Shown: positions 28,950 to 38,431 of the stretch, in pieces
How the letters are laid out: every line of letters starts with the position of its first letter
Numbering within the stretch: position 1 is the first letter of the stretch
Assembly (NCBI RefSeq): GCF_001310895.1
Contig: NZ_BAZS01000002.1
Location: 62,001 to 126,000 of the forward strand
Reading direction: 5' to 3'
From: Virgibacillus halodenitrificans JCM 12304
GTDB taxonomy: Bacteria; Bacillota; Bacilli; Bacillales; Amphibacillaceae
DNA length: 64,000 bases
Made by a program: the position numbers and the translations under genes
Notes under the pieces: generated by a model
Told to the model about the DNA's origin: nothing
The model's input: only the letters and a program-made list of their open reading frames with translations
The model's database searches: none

Positions 28950-29451
28950 ACAATATGTAAAAATAGTTGAAGATTGGCCTAAACAAGGAATCCAATTTAA
29001 AGATATTACCCCACTCATGGATAACGGGAAGGCTTTTAAATCAGCAGTTGATGAAATAGTTGAATTTGCTAAAGAAAAGCAAATAGATATTGTGGTGGGG
29101 CCAGAGGCGCGAGGATTCATTATTGGTTGTCCGGTTTCTTATGCGCTTGAGGTTGGTTTTGCTCCAGTACGTAAAGAAGGCAAGTTGCCTCGAGAAGTAA
29201 TTAAGGTTGACTATGGCTTGGAATATGGCTCAAATGTATTGACTATTCATAAAGACGCCATAAAGCCTGGACAACGTGTGCTTATTACAGATGATTTACT
29301 TGCAACTGGAGGCACAATTGAAGCAACAATTAAATTGGTAGAGGAGCTTGGAGGCATTGTAGTTGGCTGTGCTTTTATTATTGAGCTAAGCTATTTGGAT
29401 GGAATGGATAAGTTAGAAGGCTACGATGTACTTACTTTAATGAGCTATTAA
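28939..29451 (+). CDS. apt: Adenine phosphoribosyltransferase
   Basis: Salvages adenine to AMP using PRPP. The 170-residue product has the PRPP-binding loop [13 protein letters not shown] and the [10 protein letters not shown] loop typical of bacterial Apt. ATG lies in the last 11 bases of recJ behind CAAGGAGG, so it is translated with that gene. Same recJ-apt-relA order as B. subtilis. Confidence 0.97.
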   Translation: MDYKQYVKIVEDWPKQGIQFKDITPLMDNGKAFKSAVDEIVEFAKEKQIDIVVGPEARGFIIGCPVSYALEVGFAPVRKEGKLPREVIKVDYGLEYGSNVLTIHKDAIKPGQRVLITDDLLATGGTIEATIKLVEELGGIVVGCAFIIELSYLDGMDKLEGYDVLTLMSY

Positions 29452-29472
29452 ATCTCCCGAATGAAAACTGAG

Positions 29473-29520
29473 AGGTCTGAGTGATGAAAAGTTAATTTCA
29501 TTCAGACCTATTCTTATATA
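29473..29520 (+). terminator. Probable terminator after apt
   Basis: AGGTCTGA (29473-29480) pairs with TCAGACCT (29502-29509), with added GTGA/TTTCA inner pairing. The tail is T-rich only in part (TTCTTATATATTTTT). relA begins 292 bases after apt and probably has its own promoter, not identified. Confidence 0.6.
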
Positions 29521-29743
29521 TTTTTAGTGAAGCTGTAACAAGCCAGATAAATGTATTCTCTTTGGTTAGATGAATAAAATTATAACGGTCAAGGCAGCTT
29601 TTCCACATTTTAAAAGGGAAATACTTTTTTAATTGTACATATTGGTGGAAAAAGAATATAATCAATATTATAATTTTCTTTTTATATAAATTATAAATAA
29701 ACAATCAGGGGATTAAAAGAACAATTCCAGACAAGGTGATTCG

Positions 29744-31948
29744 ATGGCTAAAGATGATATTTTAACAATTGAAGATATAGTAAAGAAGGCGAAAGGCTAT
29801 CTTTCTGATGATGATATCACGTTTATTAAGCGTGCCTATGAGTTTGCAGAGAGAGCACATGCTGAGCAGTTCAGAAAATCCGGCGAGCCTTATATTATAC
29901 ATCCCGTTCAAGTTGCAGGGATTCTTGTAGATTTGGAAATGGACCCGGAGACAATTGCTGGAGGTTTTTTGCATGATGTTGTAGAGGATACCTCCATAAC
30001 GGTTGAAGAGATTGAACAAGCTTTTAATCATGAAGTAGCTATGCTTGTTGATGGTGTAACCAAACTAGGGAAAATTAAATATAAATCAAAAGAGGCAATT
30101 CAAGCCGAAAATCACCGTAAGATGTTTGTAGCTATGGCAAAAGATATAAGAGTTATCTTAATAAAGTTGGCAGACCGTTTACACAATATGCGTACTTTAA
30201 AACATTTGCCACCAGAAAAACAACGACGTATTTCAAACGAAACACTTGAAATTTTTGCACCTTTAGCACACCGTTTAGGTATATCTACTATTAAATGGGA
30301 ACTTGAGGATACAGCTTTACGCTACTTAAACCCCCAGCAATATTACCGCATAGTCCAACTGATGAAGCAGAAGAGGGACCAAAGAGAATCATATATTGAA
30401 CAAGTAATGGAAGAGGTATCTAAACAGCTTCAAGAAGTTAATATAGAGGCCGAGATGTCAGGTAGACCGAAGCATTTATACAGTATTTATCGGAAAATGG
30501 TAAAACAGAACAAACAATTTAATGAAATATACGATTTGCTTGCGGTAAGAATCTTAGTTGACAGTATTAAGGATTGTTATGCTGTTTTAGGCATTATTCA
30601 TACATGCTGGAAACCGATGCCAGGAAGGTTCAAAGATTATATTGCAATGCCCAAGCCTAATTTATATCAGTCTTTGCACACAACTGTAATTGGGCCTAAA
30701 GGTGATCCATTAGAAGTTCAAATTCGTACGAAGGAAATGCATGAAATTGCAGAATTTGGAATTGCTGCACACTGGGCATATAAAGAAGGAAAACAAGTTA
30801 CTACGAATAAGAAATCCTTTGAAGAAAAATTGACTTGGTTTAGAGAAATATTAGAATGGCAAAATGAGACACATGATGCAGAAGAATTCATGGAAACATT
30901 AAAAATGGACTTGTTTTCAGATATGGTATATGTTTTCACTCCAAAAGGGGACGTAATCGAGTTACCTTCAGGATCAGTCCCTTTAGATTTCGCCTATAAA
31001 ATTCATACAGAGATTGGAAATAAAACTATAGGAGCCAAAGTTAACGGAAAGATGGAGCCATTGGATTATAAATTAAAAAATGGGGATATCATTGAAGTAA
31101 TGACATCTAAACATTCCTATGGCCCTTCTCAGGACTGGTTGAAAATAACACAAACATCTCAGGCGAAAAGTAAAATCAAGCAGTTTTTTAAGAAACAGCA
31201 ACGAGATGAAAATATTATTAAAGGTAAAGAAGCGATTGATAAAGAAATAAGGGCGTTACAACTTGAACCTAAAGAAGTATTAACACAAGATAATCTTCAG
31301 AGGGTGTTCGAGAAATTTAACTTCTCAAGTGAAGAAGATATGTACGCTGCAGTAGGCTATCAAGGAATAACCGCAGCTTTAGTAACTACTAGACTTACAG
31401 ATAAAATTCGCCAGACCAAGCAAAAAGAACAGGACCTGGCGAAGTCGATTGAAGAGGCAAAAACCGCTGATATTAAAAGCAAAAAAGCTCATAAGAGAGA
31501 CTCCGGGGTCCAAGTGGAGGGTGTGGATAATTTACTGGTCCGCTTAGCTAAATGCTGTAATCCTGTGCCCGGTGATCAAATTCTTGGTTATATTACGAAG
31601 GGCCGCGGTGTTTCTGTCCATCGGGCAGACTGTCCTAATGTCCAGACAGAAGAGGCAAAAGAACGTTATCTGCATGTAGAATGGGAAAGCAACCAAACAA
31701 CAGAAAAACAATATCATGTAGATTTAGATATTTCCGGATATGATCGTCGTGGCCTTGTGAATGAAGTTCTTCAGGCAGTGAATGAAACAAAAACAAACAT
31801 AACATACGTGACTGGCAGATCAGACCGAAATAAAATGGCTATCGTGCAATTAACAATTCTAATTCATAACACAAGTCATTTACGTAAAGTTGTGGAACGT
31901 ATTAAGCAGATTAAAGATGTATATACTGTAACCCGAACGTTACAATAG
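29744..31948 (+). CDS. relA: RelA/SpoT bifunctional (p)ppGpp synthetase/hydrolase
   Basis: Long RelA-SpoT homologue that makes and degrades the alarmone (p)ppGpp. The 734-residue product equals the B. subtilis length. It has an HD hydrolase domain with [10 protein letters not shown] (intact His-Asp), a synthetase domain with [20 protein letters not shown], a TGS domain (about 390-455) and a C-terminal zinc-finger/ACT part (from about 590, with [11 protein letters not shown]). Both catalytic centres look intact. Confidence 0.98.
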   Translation: MAKDDILTIEDIVKKAKGYLSDDDITFIKRAYEFAERAHAEQFRKSGEPYIIHPVQVAGILVDLEMDPETIAGGFLHDVVEDTSITVEEIEQAFNHEVAMLVDGVTKLGKIKYKSKEAIQAENHRKMFVAMAKDIRVILIKLADRLHNMRTLKHLPPEKQRRISNETLEIFAPLAHRLGISTIKWELEDTALRYLNPQQYYRIVQLMKQKRDQRESYIEQVMEEVSKQLQEVNIEAEMSGRPKHLYSIYRKMVKQNKQFNEIYDLLAVRILVDSIKDCYAVLGIIHTCWKPMPGRFKDYIAMPKPNLYQSLHTTVIGPKGDPLEVQIRTKEMHEIAEFGIAAHWAYKEGKQVTTNKKSFEEKLTWFREILEWQNETHDAEEFMETLKMDLFSDMVYVFTPKGDVIELPSGSVPLDFAYKIHTEIGNKTIGAKVNGKMEPLDYKLKNGDIIEVMTSKHSYGPSQDWLKITQTSQAKSKIKQFFKKQQRDENIIKGKEAIDKEIRALQLEPKEVLTQDNLQRVFEKFNFSSEEDMYAAVGYQGITAALVTTRLTDKIRQTKQKEQDLAKSIEEAKTADIKSKKAHKRDSGVQVEGVDNLLVRLAKCCNPVPGDQILGYITKGRGVSVHRADCPNVQTEEAKERYLHVEWESNQTTEKQYHVDLDISGYDRRGLVNEVLQAVNETKTNITYVTGRSDRNKMAIVQLTILIHNTSHLRKVVERIKQIKDVYTVTRTLQ

Positions 31949-31977
31949 TCATCGTTTTTACAAAGGAGTACCATATA

Positions 31978-32424
31978 ATGAAAGCAGTAATTCAGCGCAC
32001 GAAAGAAGCTAACGTGCAGGTTAATAATGAAGTGGTTGGAAGTATTAATTATGGTTATGTAGTATTATTGGGAGTTACTCATGAGGATACCGAAGAGGAT
32101 GCCATATATCTTGTGAATAAAATAATTAATTTGCGTGTTTTTGAGGATCAAGATGGAAAAATGAACTTATCGTTGAAAGATGTGGAAGGAAGTCTTCTTT
32201 CTATATCCCAATTTACTTTATATGGGGATACAAAAAAGGGAAGAAGACCTAATTTTATGCAGGCAGCAAAGCCAGAAGTTGCAAAATCTCTTTACGAAGT
32301 ATTTAATCAACTGATAAAAGATCAAGATATTCCGTTAGAAACAGGTATTTTTGGAGAAATGATGGACGTGCAATTAATAAATGATGGGCCTGTTACGCTA
32401 ATTATTGACAGTAAAGATAGATAA
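31978..32424 (+). CDS. dtd: D-aminoacyl-tRNA deacylase
   Basis: Removes D-amino acids and glycine wrongly attached to tRNA. The 148-residue product has the [15 protein letters not shown] active-site motif and the cross-subunit NDGPVTL (Gly-cis-Pro) motif. It follows relA by 29 bases behind AAAGGAG. A terminator with a run of eight T's follows. Confidence 0.97.
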   Translation: MKAVIQRTKEANVQVNNEVVGSINYGYVVLLGVTHEDTEEDAIYLVNKIINLRVFEDQDGKMNLSLKDVEGSLLSISQFTLYGDTKKGRRPNFMQAAKPEVAKSLYEVFNQLIKDQDIPLETGIFGEMMDVQLINDGPVTLIIDSKDR

Positions 32425-32456
32425 ACTTGAAATAATAGCCTCAAATAAAACCAATG

Positions 32457-32511
32457 CCGAAAACTATTCGGAGATTTTAACTATAATTCGAAATTGTTTT
32501 CGGTTTTTTTT
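32457..32511 (+). terminator. Intrinsic terminator after dtd
   Basis: CCGAAAAC (32457-32464) pairs with GTTTTCGG (32496-32503), directly followed by a run of T's. The long 31-base loop can fold further through ATTCGGA-type pairing. Confidence 0.8.
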
Positions 32512-32590
32512 GCACTAATGAATGAAGAAAACTCAGCATGTATATAAGTTTCTTTTGATAGTACTTCCGGCTTTAACAAGTATAAAAATT

Positions 32591-33610
32591 CTAATTACAA
32601 AAGTAGTTGTTCAATCCATTTATAATACCAGCAACTAGTTTTTCTTGGTAAGCTTGTGTGGCTAAAAGTTGTTCACTCTCTTTATTAGATATAAAACCTA
32701 ACTCTAAAAGAACTGCCTCATTTCTATTTTGTCTCATTACAAAAAAGTCTTCCTTGTGTACTCCCCGGTCATTTGCCTCACTTATATTAATTAATGATGA
32801 TTGAAGTGTTTGAGCCATTTCCTTGCTGTTATTCAAAAAATAATAGGATTGTATTCCTGAAACTCCTGGTAAATCTGAAACACTGTTATAATGCAGGCTG
32901 AGAAATGCATCCGCATTAGCAATATTTGCTACGCTTGTTCTGCTTGCAAGTGAAATAAATTCATCATTTGGCCTTGTAAGAGTGACATTTGCTCCAAGCA
33001 AGATAAGTTTATCTCTTAAAAGCTCGGCAGTTTTGTGTGTAAGGTGCTTTTCTTGTACTCCTGTTATACCGATTGCTCCAACATCTCGCCCTCCGTGACC
33101 AGCATCAATAACGATAGTTTTATTTTTTACATCTGTACATGAAGATCTTTTCTCTTCAAGAGCAATACGTTCATGTATATAACCTCTAGTTTGCCCGCTT
33201 TTCACTTCATACCATCCATTGTTATAAGATATTATCTTAAAGACTTCCCCCTTCTTAGCAAAAGAAGTAATTGAATGGTCTGTGGATGGACCTTCTCTCA
33301 AATGAACTTGATCATAAACAATTTTTAACTGCTTTCCGGCTTCTGGCTGATTTTGCATATCGATGTAATCCAGAGAGACCCATCCACTCTTTTTTTCTAA
33401 CTTGATTTTTACCCATTTATTCTGTTTTTCCAGTATGGGATAAATTTCTCCTTTATGTACTTGATCTATTGTAGAATGGCTTTCCTCGGGACCACTTCTT
33501 ACATTTAAATAATTTGTCTTAATTAATGCATCCTCAGCACCAATGGAAAAAGGAAATAAAAGTATAAGCAAAACAACTATAAGAGTAAGAAAACTTCTTA
33601 ATGACTGCAA
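32591..33610 (-). CDS. N-acetylmuramoyl-L-alanine amidase with two SH3b domains (YrvJ-like)
   Basis: Exported cell-wall hydrolase that cuts the MurNAc-L-Ala bond. The 339-residue product has a signal peptide (about 1-25, ending IGAEDA), two bacterial SH3 domains (about 30-85 and 93-152) and an Amidase_3 catalytic domain (about 165-335). Zinc ligands are visible in DAGHGG, GVQEKHLT and LSLHYNS, and the catalytic Glu in LLELGFISN. B. subtilis YrvJ at the same position has more SH3 repeats. It reads against dtd and away from hisS. Confidence 0.92.
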   Translation of the reverse strand: MQSLRSFLTLIVVLLILLFPFSIGAEDALIKTNYLNVRSGPEESHSTIDQVHKGEIYPILEKQNKWVKIKLEKKSGWVSLDYIDMQNQPEAGKQLKIVYDQVHLREGPSTDHSITSFAKKGEVFKIISYNNGWYEVKSGQTRGYIHERIALEEKRSSCTDVKNKTIVIDAGHGGRDVGAIGITGVQEKHLTHKTAELLRDKLILLGANVTLTRPNDEFISLASRTSVANIANADAFLSLHYNSVSDLPGVSGIQSYYFLNNSKEMAQTLQSSLINISEANDRGVHKEDFFVMRQNRNEAVLLELGFISNKESEQLLATQAYQEKLVAGIINGLNNYFCN

Positions 33611-33733
33611 TAAAACACCCCCGTTAAATAAAACTTTCCTTTAAGTATAATAAAATAAAATTCCTTTGGCAAAACTAGATAAATAACCTTTGTTATCCGC
33701 TTGTGATGTGGGTGATGTGGAGGAGGGATAAAG

Positions 33734-33907
33734 TTGCGTACAAATGATAAACAATGGAATGCTGGGAATAACAAGGAAATCTTCGGAGTAAACCTTCACC
33801 GATTCGTAGAAATTGAGGCAGATAGTAGTCATATGGAAATCGCTCAAGAATTAGGGATTACCCTAGGTGAAGTAAAGACGCTGAAGAAAAAGATTACTCG
33901 CTCTTGA
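33734..33907 (+). CDS. Small helix-turn-helix-like protein (hypothetical)
   Basis: A 57-residue frame opened by TTG at 33734 with an excellent AGGAGGG (33721-33727) six bases before it. The product runs KEIFGVNLHRFVEIEADSS and then MEIAQELGITLGEVKTLKKKI, which looks like a sigma-region-4/HTH helix pair ending in a basic helix. I think a similar short gene precedes hisS in other Bacillaceae, but no function is known to me. It shares its end with the hisS promoter: the TTGACA overlaps the stop codon. Confidence 0.7.
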   Translation: MRTNDKQWNAGNNKEIFGVNLHRFVEIEADSSHMEIAQELGITLGEVKTLKKKITRS

Positions 33908-33932
33908 CATTAGTCTCTGTAAAGATTATTAT
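33904..33932 (+). promoter_or_regulatory. Promoter for the hisS-aspS operon
   Basis: A perfect TTGACA (33904-33909), overlapping the stop of the small HTH gene, is followed after 17 bases by TATTAT (33927-33932). Transcription from here would begin at the 5' edge of the T-box leader. Confidence 0.75.
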
Positions 33933-33949
33933 AATAGTCATTCAATAGT

Positions 33950-34207
33950 ACAATGTTATACTATAGACTAAACCGACGATAGAAAAAGTAGTCAGATTTC
34001 AAATGAAAAGAGAGAGAATGCCATTGGCTGAAAGCATTCTTGCATATTGAACTGATGAAAGACATTCTGGAGGATTTATATCGAAAGCAGAGTAGGTATA
34101 AACGTTTTGCAGGCGTTAACTGTGAAGAGCGGATGCAATATGCATCAACTAGGGTGGCAACGCGGGTTAACTCTCGTCCCTTTTATTATAAGGGACGAGA
34201 GTTTTTG
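33950..34207 (+). promoter_or_regulatory. T-box leader of hisS-aspS with overlapping Asp/His specifier
   Basis: tRNA-sensing leader that permits read-through when the matching tRNA is uncharged. The T-box sequence AGGGTGGCAACGCGGGT is at 34151-34167. The terminator is CTCTCGTCCC with GGGACGAGAG (34171-34201) followed by T's. Its antiterminator alternative uses the T-box. The stem I arm GAATGC/GCATTC is near 34016-34040. In the expected specifier position, before TCTGGAG, stands GACAT (34061-34065), in which GAC (Asp) and CAT (His) overlap, fitting an operon for both synthetases. A 65-codon frame here is spurious. Confidence 0.9.
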
Positions 34208-34233
34208 TATGGAAAAAAACGGGAGGTATTAAA

Positions 34234-35502
34234 ATGAGTTTTAAAGCACCAAGGGGTACAGTAGATCTTTTGCCAAAGGACTCTAAGAAATGGCGATTTG
34301 TGGAAGAAATAATTAAAAATATCTGTCATCGATTTCACTTTGAGGAGATTCGTACACCACTTTTTGAACATACAGAGGTGTTTCAAAGAGGGGTAGGCGA
34401 TACGACAGATATCGTGCAAAAAGAAATGTATACGTTTGAAGACAGAGGCGGAAGAAGTTTAACTCTTCGTCCGGAAGGAACCGCTCCTGTAGTCAGGGCT
34501 TTTGTTGAAAATAAGTTATTTGGAGACCCGAATCAGCCGACTAAGCTGTACTATTTTGCTTCTATGTTCCGTTATGAACGTCCACAAAAGGGCAGGATGC
34601 GGCAATTAAATCAGTTTGGAGTGGAGGTTCTCGGCAGTGCTAATTCAGCTGTAGATGCAGAAGTTATTGATCTGGCAATGACTGTTTATAAAGAGTTAGG
34701 GCTAAAATCATTAAAACTAGTTATTAATTCACTAGGTGATCACGAAAGCCGAAATAATCATCGTCAAGCTTTAATAGAACATTTTACTCCTCATAAAGAC
34801 GAATTATGTAAAGATTGTCAATCCCGTCTTCAACAGAATCCTTTGAGAATACTTGATTGTAAAACAGACCGTGATCATCCTGCTATGAAAACAGCACCAT
34901 CTATTTTGGATTATTTAAATGAAGAATCAAAAGATTATTTTGAACAGGTGAAAGACTATTTAACAGCAATGAATATCGAATACACAATTGATCCGAAATT
35001 GGTTCGTGGTTTGGACTATTATAACCATACTGCATTTGAAATTATGAGTGAAGCTGAAGGGTTTGGTGCAATTACTACCTTAGCTGGTGGTGGCAGATAT
35101 AACGGACTTGTAGAGGAACTAGGGGGGCCAGCAACACCAGGAATCGGATTTGGGATGGGTGTGGAAAGACTTTTAATGGCATTAGAAGCAGAAAACATAG
35201 ATATTCCTGTCAATAATGAGTTGGACTGTTATATTGTAGCTTTTGGTGAAAATGTTGAAAAAGAAGCTGTTCGAATTACCCATAACCTTCGCCAATCTGG
35301 TATTCAGGTAGACAAGGATTATCAAGGACGTAAGCCAAAAGGCCAATTTAAAGCAGCAGACAGACTAAAAGCAAAATTTGTTTTAGTGCTTGGCGAGTCA
35401 GAGCTGGAAAAACAAGTTATTAATGTGAAAACAATGGAAACAGGTGAACAAATAGAGGTACCACTAGCACACCTGGCAGAATCTATTAAAGAAAAATTGT
35501 AG
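34234..35502 (+). CDS. hisS: Histidyl-tRNA synthetase
   Basis: Class II synthetase that charges tRNA-His. The 422-residue product has motif 2 ([20 protein letters not shown]), the histidine-binding [15 protein letters not shown] segment, motif 3 [11 protein letters not shown], and a C-terminal anticodon-binding domain (about 330-422). ATG follows GGGAGG, 27 bases after the T-box terminator. aspS follows 11 bases later. Confidence 0.98.
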   Translation: MSFKAPRGTVDLLPKDSKKWRFVEEIIKNICHRFHFEEIRTPLFEHTEVFQRGVGDTTDIVQKEMYTFEDRGGRSLTLRPEGTAPVVRAFVENKLFGDPNQPTKLYYFASMFRYERPQKGRMRQLNQFGVEVLGSANSAVDAEVIDLAMTVYKELGLKSLKLVINSLGDHESRNNHRQALIEHFTPHKDELCKDCQSRLQQNPLRILDCKTDRDHPAMKTAPSILDYLNEESKDYFEQVKDYLTAMNIEYTIDPKLVRGLDYYNHTAFEIMSEAEGFGAITTLAGGGRYNGLVEELGGPATPGIGFGMGVERLLMALEAENIDIPVNNELDCYIVAFGENVEKEAVRITHNLRQSGIQVDKDYQGRKPKGQFKAADRLKAKFVLVLGESELEKQVINVKTMETGEQIEVPLAHLAESIKEKL

Positions 35503-35513
35503 GAGGAAATAAC

Positions 35514-37283
35514 ATGAGTGGAAGGCAAATGGCAGGACAGCTTGGAAACAAAGACGTTGATTACTCAGTTTTACTTAAAGGATGGGTGCAAAAACGTCGG
35601 GATTTGGGTGGATTAATTTTTATAGATCTTCGAGACAGATCAGGAGTAGTGCAAGTAGTTTTTAATCCTGATCATTCTGAAGAAGCACTTAAAATTGCTG
35701 AAGCTATTAGAAGTGAATATGTTGTTGAAGTAATTGGAAATGTAGTAAAAAGAGATGAATCTACCGTAAACAAACTGATGGACACGGGCGAGATAGAAGT
35801 AATTGCAAAGGAAATTAAAATATTAAATAAATCCAAGACTCCTCCATTCCCAATCCAAGATGACATTGATGTAGCGGAGGATATACGTTTAAAATACCGC
35901 TATATGGATATGCGCAGAAATGGTCTGCAGGAAACATTTAAATTACGTCATCAAACAACACAGACAGTGAGAAATTTTTTAAATGAGAATGGGTTTCTGG
36001 AAATGGAAACACCAATGCTTACTAAGAGTACACCAGAAGGGGCGCGTGATTATTTAGTGCCAAGCCGTGTGCATCCTGGAGAGTTCTACGCGCTACCACA
36101 ATCACCACAATTATTTAAGCAATTGATCATGATGGGTGGTTTTGAGAAATATTATCAAATTGCACGTTGTTTCCGAGATGAAGATTTAAGAGCGGATCGA
36201 CAGCCAGAATTTACGCAGATTGATATTGAGACTTCATTTATGTCCAGTGATGATATTATGGATATGACAGAAAAAATGATGGAACAGATCATGAAGGAAG
36301 TAAAAAACATAGACATTACACTACCTTTACCTAGAATGCCTTATGATGAAGCCATGAGTAGATATGGCTCTGATAAACCCGATACTCGTTTTGGGATGGA
36401 ACTTATTCATGTTACAGAAGTGCTCAGAGACTCCAGCTTTAAGGTATTTCATCAAGCAATTGAGGCAGGAGGTATCGTTAGTTTATTAAATGTAAAGGGG
36501 GAGGCCACTAACTTCTCCAGAAAAGATATCGATAAACTAACAGAATATGTTAAAGTATATGGCGCAAAAGGGCTTGCTTGGCTTAAAGTAGAAGGCGATG
36601 AATTAAAAGGGCCTATTGCTAAATTCTTAACAGAGAAGGAAATCCAGGGGCTGAAAGATACTGCTTCTGCCGAAGATGGAGATCTTCTATTATTTGGCTC
36701 TGATAAAACTTCCATTGTATATGACAGCCTAGGAGCCCTTCGTTTGAAATTAGGGAAAGAACTTGAATTAATCGATCAAAACAAATTTAATTTCCTTTGG
36801 GTTACAGATTGGCCGCTGTTGGAATATGATGAGAATGCTCAACGATATTTTGCAGCACATCATCCATTTACTTCTCCTGTTGAAGAGGATATAGAAAAAT
36901 TAAGTATTGAGCCGGGAACTGTTAGAGCAAATGCATACGATTTAGTCTTAAATGGTTATGAATTAGGTGGAGGTTCAATCAGAATCTATAAAAAGGAATT
37001 GCAGGATCAAATGTTTAATGTGTTAGGATTTTCTGAAGAAGAAGCACAAGCACAGTTTGGCTTCCTGCTTGAGGCCTTGGAATATGGAGCTCCTCCACAC
37101 GGTGGCGTCGCTTTAGGATTAGACCGTATTATTATGTTATTGGCAGGCAGAACAAATCTAAGGGATACAATTTTGTTCCCAAAAACCGCTTCAGCTACAG
37201 ATTTGTTAACAGATGCGCCTAGTACTGTAAGTAATGATCAACTTGGAGAGTTATCTATTCAAGTACAAAAGAAAAATGACTAA
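35514..37283 (+). CDS. aspS: Aspartyl-tRNA synthetase
   Basis: Class II synthetase that charges tRNA-Asp (discriminating or not with tRNA-Asn cannot be told here). The 589-residue product has an OB-fold anticodon domain with [20 protein letters not shown], the catalytic motifs [19 protein letters not shown] and [15 protein letters not shown], and a bacterial GAD insertion (about 290-420). Strong AGGAGG. Co-transcribed with hisS under the T-box. Confidence 0.98.
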   Translation: MSGRQMAGQLGNKDVDYSVLLKGWVQKRRDLGGLIFIDLRDRSGVVQVVFNPDHSEEALKIAEAIRSEYVVEVIGNVVKRDESTVNKLMDTGEIEVIAKEIKILNKSKTPPFPIQDDIDVAEDIRLKYRYMDMRRNGLQETFKLRHQTTQTVRNFLNENGFLEMETPMLTKSTPEGARDYLVPSRVHPGEFYALPQSPQLFKQLIMMGGFEKYYQIARCFRDEDLRADRQPEFTQIDIETSFMSSDDIMDMTEKMMEQIMKEVKNIDITLPLPRMPYDEAMSRYGSDKPDTRFGMELIHVTEVLRDSSFKVFHQAIEAGGIVSLLNVKGEATNFSRKDIDKLTEYVKVYGAKGLAWLKVEGDELKGPIAKFLTEKEIQGLKDTASAEDGDLLLFGSDKTSIVYDSLGALRLKLGKELELIDQNKFNFLWVTDWPLLEYDENAQRYFAAHHPFTSPVEEDIEKLSIEPGTVRANAYDLVLNGYELGGGSIRIYKKELQDQMFNVLGFSEEEAQAQFGFLLEALEYGAPPHGGVALGLDRIIMLLAGRTNLRDTILFPKTASATDLLTDAPSTVSNDQLGELSIQVQKKND

Positions 37284-37339
37284 CTCTAATGATTGTTAGA
37301 TAGTTTACCAAATATTATGTACATTTTTAAGAAAAATAA

Positions 37340-37368
37340 TTGAAATGCATTTTTTCGTATGGTAGTAT
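37340..37368 (+). promoter_or_regulatory. Promoter for 6S RNA
   Basis: TTGAAA (37340-37345) and TAGTAT (37363-37368) are separated by 17 bases. The predicted start, about 37375, matches the 5' side of the 6S RNA. Confidence 0.65.
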
Positions 37369-37375
37369 ATAAATA

Positions 37376-37591
37376 CAACATAATTAATAAAGTTATCATT
37401 CCTGATGTGTTCGTCTATTAAAAGTGTTTGACCGAACAACATTAAAAATGGGAGCTCGAATTGGTTTCTATATTGCGTGCATGCCTTGTCCATTGGACGT
37501 GAGGAAGCATAATAAATATAGAACAGAGCACCCACCTGCCATGAGCGGGATCAAAACTTACAATTAGACGGCACAATCGGGACTTGATAAC
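37376..37591 (+). ncRNA. ssrS: 6S RNA (RNA polymerase-binding regulator)
   Basis: Non-coding RNA that mimics an open promoter and sequesters sigma-A RNA polymerase. The gene for B. subtilis 6S-1 lies just after aspS, as here. Visible conserved features are the closing stem GTTATCA/TGATAAC (37392-37398 with 37585-37591), CCTGATGTGTTCG near the 5' end, CGAACAACATTAAA and the later CACCCACCTGC and GGATCAAAACTTAC segments typical of the Bacillus RNA. A promoter precedes and a strong terminator follows. The exact ends are inferred. Confidence 0.88.
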
Positions 37592-37599
37592 GTACATAA

Positions 37600-37637
37600 C
37601 AAGAAAAACACCTGTCTATACAGGTGTTTTCTTGTAT
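37600..37637 (+). terminator. Intrinsic terminator after 6S RNA
   Basis: CAAGAAAAACACCTGT pairs with ACAGGTGTTTTCTTG around CTAT. The T-rich arms fit a terminator on both strands, so it may also end the minus-strand RsfA-like gene. Confidence 0.88.
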
Positions 37638-37683
37638 TATATAATTTGATTTGGGAGATTGTGGTTAAACGAAAAGACTATAA

Positions 37684-38346
37684 TTAATTTCCTTGCGCTA
37701 ATTGTTGTAGATTACCATTTTTGTCCATTCGGAATGCAGGAGATGGCATGCTGCCCTGATCATCTAAAACAGTCATCTTTCTTGCCCGATCCATAATTTG
37801 AATAAAGACTTGATAATCTTCTTGAATAGTAGATAATTGGGCTTCTGTTTGGGCCAATTGCTTCTCTAACTGGTTAACTTGTTCATGTAATTTTAAGTTA
37901 TTTTTTTTATATTGCTCCAATGTATTTTTTGATTGATTAGAAGCATAATAGTCTCTTTTCAGTTCTTTAAGAAATCGTATAACTGTGTCAATTGTTAATG
38001 TACCAGTACCATTTGTTTTTTCACTTTCTTCAATTATACTTTCCAACTGGCCCTCTTCAGTCTGTGGTAATTCAATAACAGGTTTACTTAATTTTTGTCC
38101 TGCTGCAGCAATTGCCCGTTTTTTCTCTTTACGTTGTCGTTTTGCAAGATCAATAGCATTCTCATATTTTGAACGCACCTCTGCATTCCAACGGAAGCCG
38201 CATGCAGCTGAAGTTCTATTCAGCTTATCACCAACTTCTTCAAAGGCATTTAATTGCGTGCTTCCTTCTCTAATATGGCGTAGCACCGTTTCTGCTAATA
38301 ATAGATCATCCTCGTGGGACCAAGCATCTTGTCTAACCTTGACCAT
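37684..38346 (-). CDS. RsfA-family Myb-like prespore regulator
   Basis: Member of the RsfA family; RsfA of B. subtilis tunes sigma-F gene expression in the forespore. The 220-residue product has an N-terminal Myb/SANT-like domain (VRQDAWSHEDDLLLAETVLRH and RTSAACGFRWN, about 1-65), a basic stretch and a long coiled-coil (about 145-195). The ATG at 38346 (MVKVRQDAW) is chosen because AAAGGAG lies nine bases before it. An in-frame upstream start at 38373 is before that site. In B. subtilis this position holds yrvM (tcdA), so the gene is a local difference. Confidence 0.87.
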   Translation of the reverse strand: MVKVRQDAWSHEDDLLLAETVLRHIREGSTQLNAFEEVGDKLNRTSAACGFRWNAEVRSKYENAIDLAKRQRKEKKRAIAAAGQKLSKPVIELPQTEEGQLESIIEESEKTNGTGTLTIDTVIRFLKELKRDYYASNQSKNTLEQYKKNNLKLHEQVNQLEKQLAQTEAQLSTIQEDYQVFIQIMDRARKMTVLDDQGSMPSPAFRMDKNGNLQQLAQGN

Positions 38347-38431
38347 TGTGTTCCAACTCCTTTTTAGTAACAACTTTAAATAGATTTCATATTTTATCTC
38401 ATAGTCTTACCTTATTATGGAGTTTTATACC

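Noticed and set aside
34040-34237. 65-codon frame upstream of hisS
   Set aside because: It lies wholly inside the T-box leader, covering specifier, T-box and terminator, and has no ribosome-binding site.
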